This document shows positions 58,176 through 58,295 of a DNA stretch of 58,295 nt, piece after piece. Positions within the stretch are counted from its first letter, which is position 1. The number at the start of each line of letters is the position of its first letter. The DNA comes from a virus, in IMG/VR virus record IMGVR_UViG_3300049489_000494, positions 1-58,295 of that record; one strand, 5' to 3'. Under the pieces are notes generated by a model. That model did not search any database. It was given only the letters and a program-made list of their open reading frames with translations, and had not been told where the DNA came from. A program made the translations under genes and the position numbers.

Positions 58176-58295
58176 CCGAATTACTGACACAGAATGGGAA
58201 GATGCGGAAATCATCTGAGAATAGTGAATATGTAACATATAACTGGGGTATACCCGCATATAAGTCGAGGACAGGACTAGTCACATGCCCTATGG
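58169..58295. repeat. 127-bp direct terminal repeat, right copy
   Basis: This is the second copy of bases 1-127. It includes the first 124 bases of the GP88-like gene (58172-58295), cut off by the window edge only. It should be counted once in the circular genome. Confidence 0.9.

Noticed and set aside
1-58295. Reassigned stop codon (alternative genetic code)
   Set aside because: TAA, TAG and TGA all terminate genes at expected places, often overlapping the next start, and long genes read through with none inside.

Overview
The window is a complete, circularly closed tailed-phage genome of podovirus (T7-like) architecture. The first 127 bases (1-127) recur exactly as the last 127 (58169-58295), so the unit genome is 58,168 bp and the gene at position 4 is whole. 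I see no rRNA, tRNA, CRISPR array, insertion sequence, integrase or phage RNA polymerase. The standard genetic code fits, since TAA, TAG and TGA all end genes normally. Shine-Dalgarno sequences of the GGAGG type and consensus sigma70 promoters point to a bacterial host whose own RNA polymerase is used. Lipoprotein signals, a lytic transglycosylase and T7-like ejection proteins favour a Gram-negative host, but this is inference.

The genome has two convergent halves. Rightward genes (58029 through the junction to 21669) form the early, replication and host-interaction half. They comprise GP88-like and DUF932-like proteins, five interspersed minigenes of four-residue D-S-V-x repeats, an exported transglycosylase and an exported ClpP-like protease, a ribbon-helix-helix protein, and a DNA-metabolism block. 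That block holds a Cas4/RecB-like nuclease, a family A DNA polymerase, a RuvC-like resolvase, an Fe-S DinG/XPD-like helicase and a metallophosphoesterase. A run of small membrane, lipoprotein, zinc-ribbon and metalloprotease genes follows.

Leftward genes (56946 down to 21653) form the virion half. In transcription order they are a winged-helix protein, small terminase, ClpP-like protease, a set of beta-rich appendage proteins, a papain-like peptidase, the large terminase (its P-loop split by a LAGLIDADG intein), portal, scaffold, major capsid protein, three tail-fibre genes, a tail assembly chaperone, an XhlA-like membrane protein, a head-tail adaptor, a 1720-residue tail nozzle, five internal-virion/ejection proteins and a small membrane protein.

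The two halves diverge from a control region at 56947-58028 with back-to-back sigma70 promoters and several perfect palindromes. Two further strong leftward promoters lie upstream of scaffold-capsid (45197-45225) and of the gene at 53087 (53149-53177).

The most unusual signals are: (1) the five dispersed 12-bp-repeat minigenes at 1.7-5.5 kb, one frameshifted by a GT slippage; (2) a dispersed 9-mer GGGGGCGAT present 16 times in several reading frames and in non-coding DNA, plus about 20 copies of the related GGGGTGAT; (3) near absence of A or T runs of four or more, with abundant CTAG; and (4) the palindrome-rich control region.
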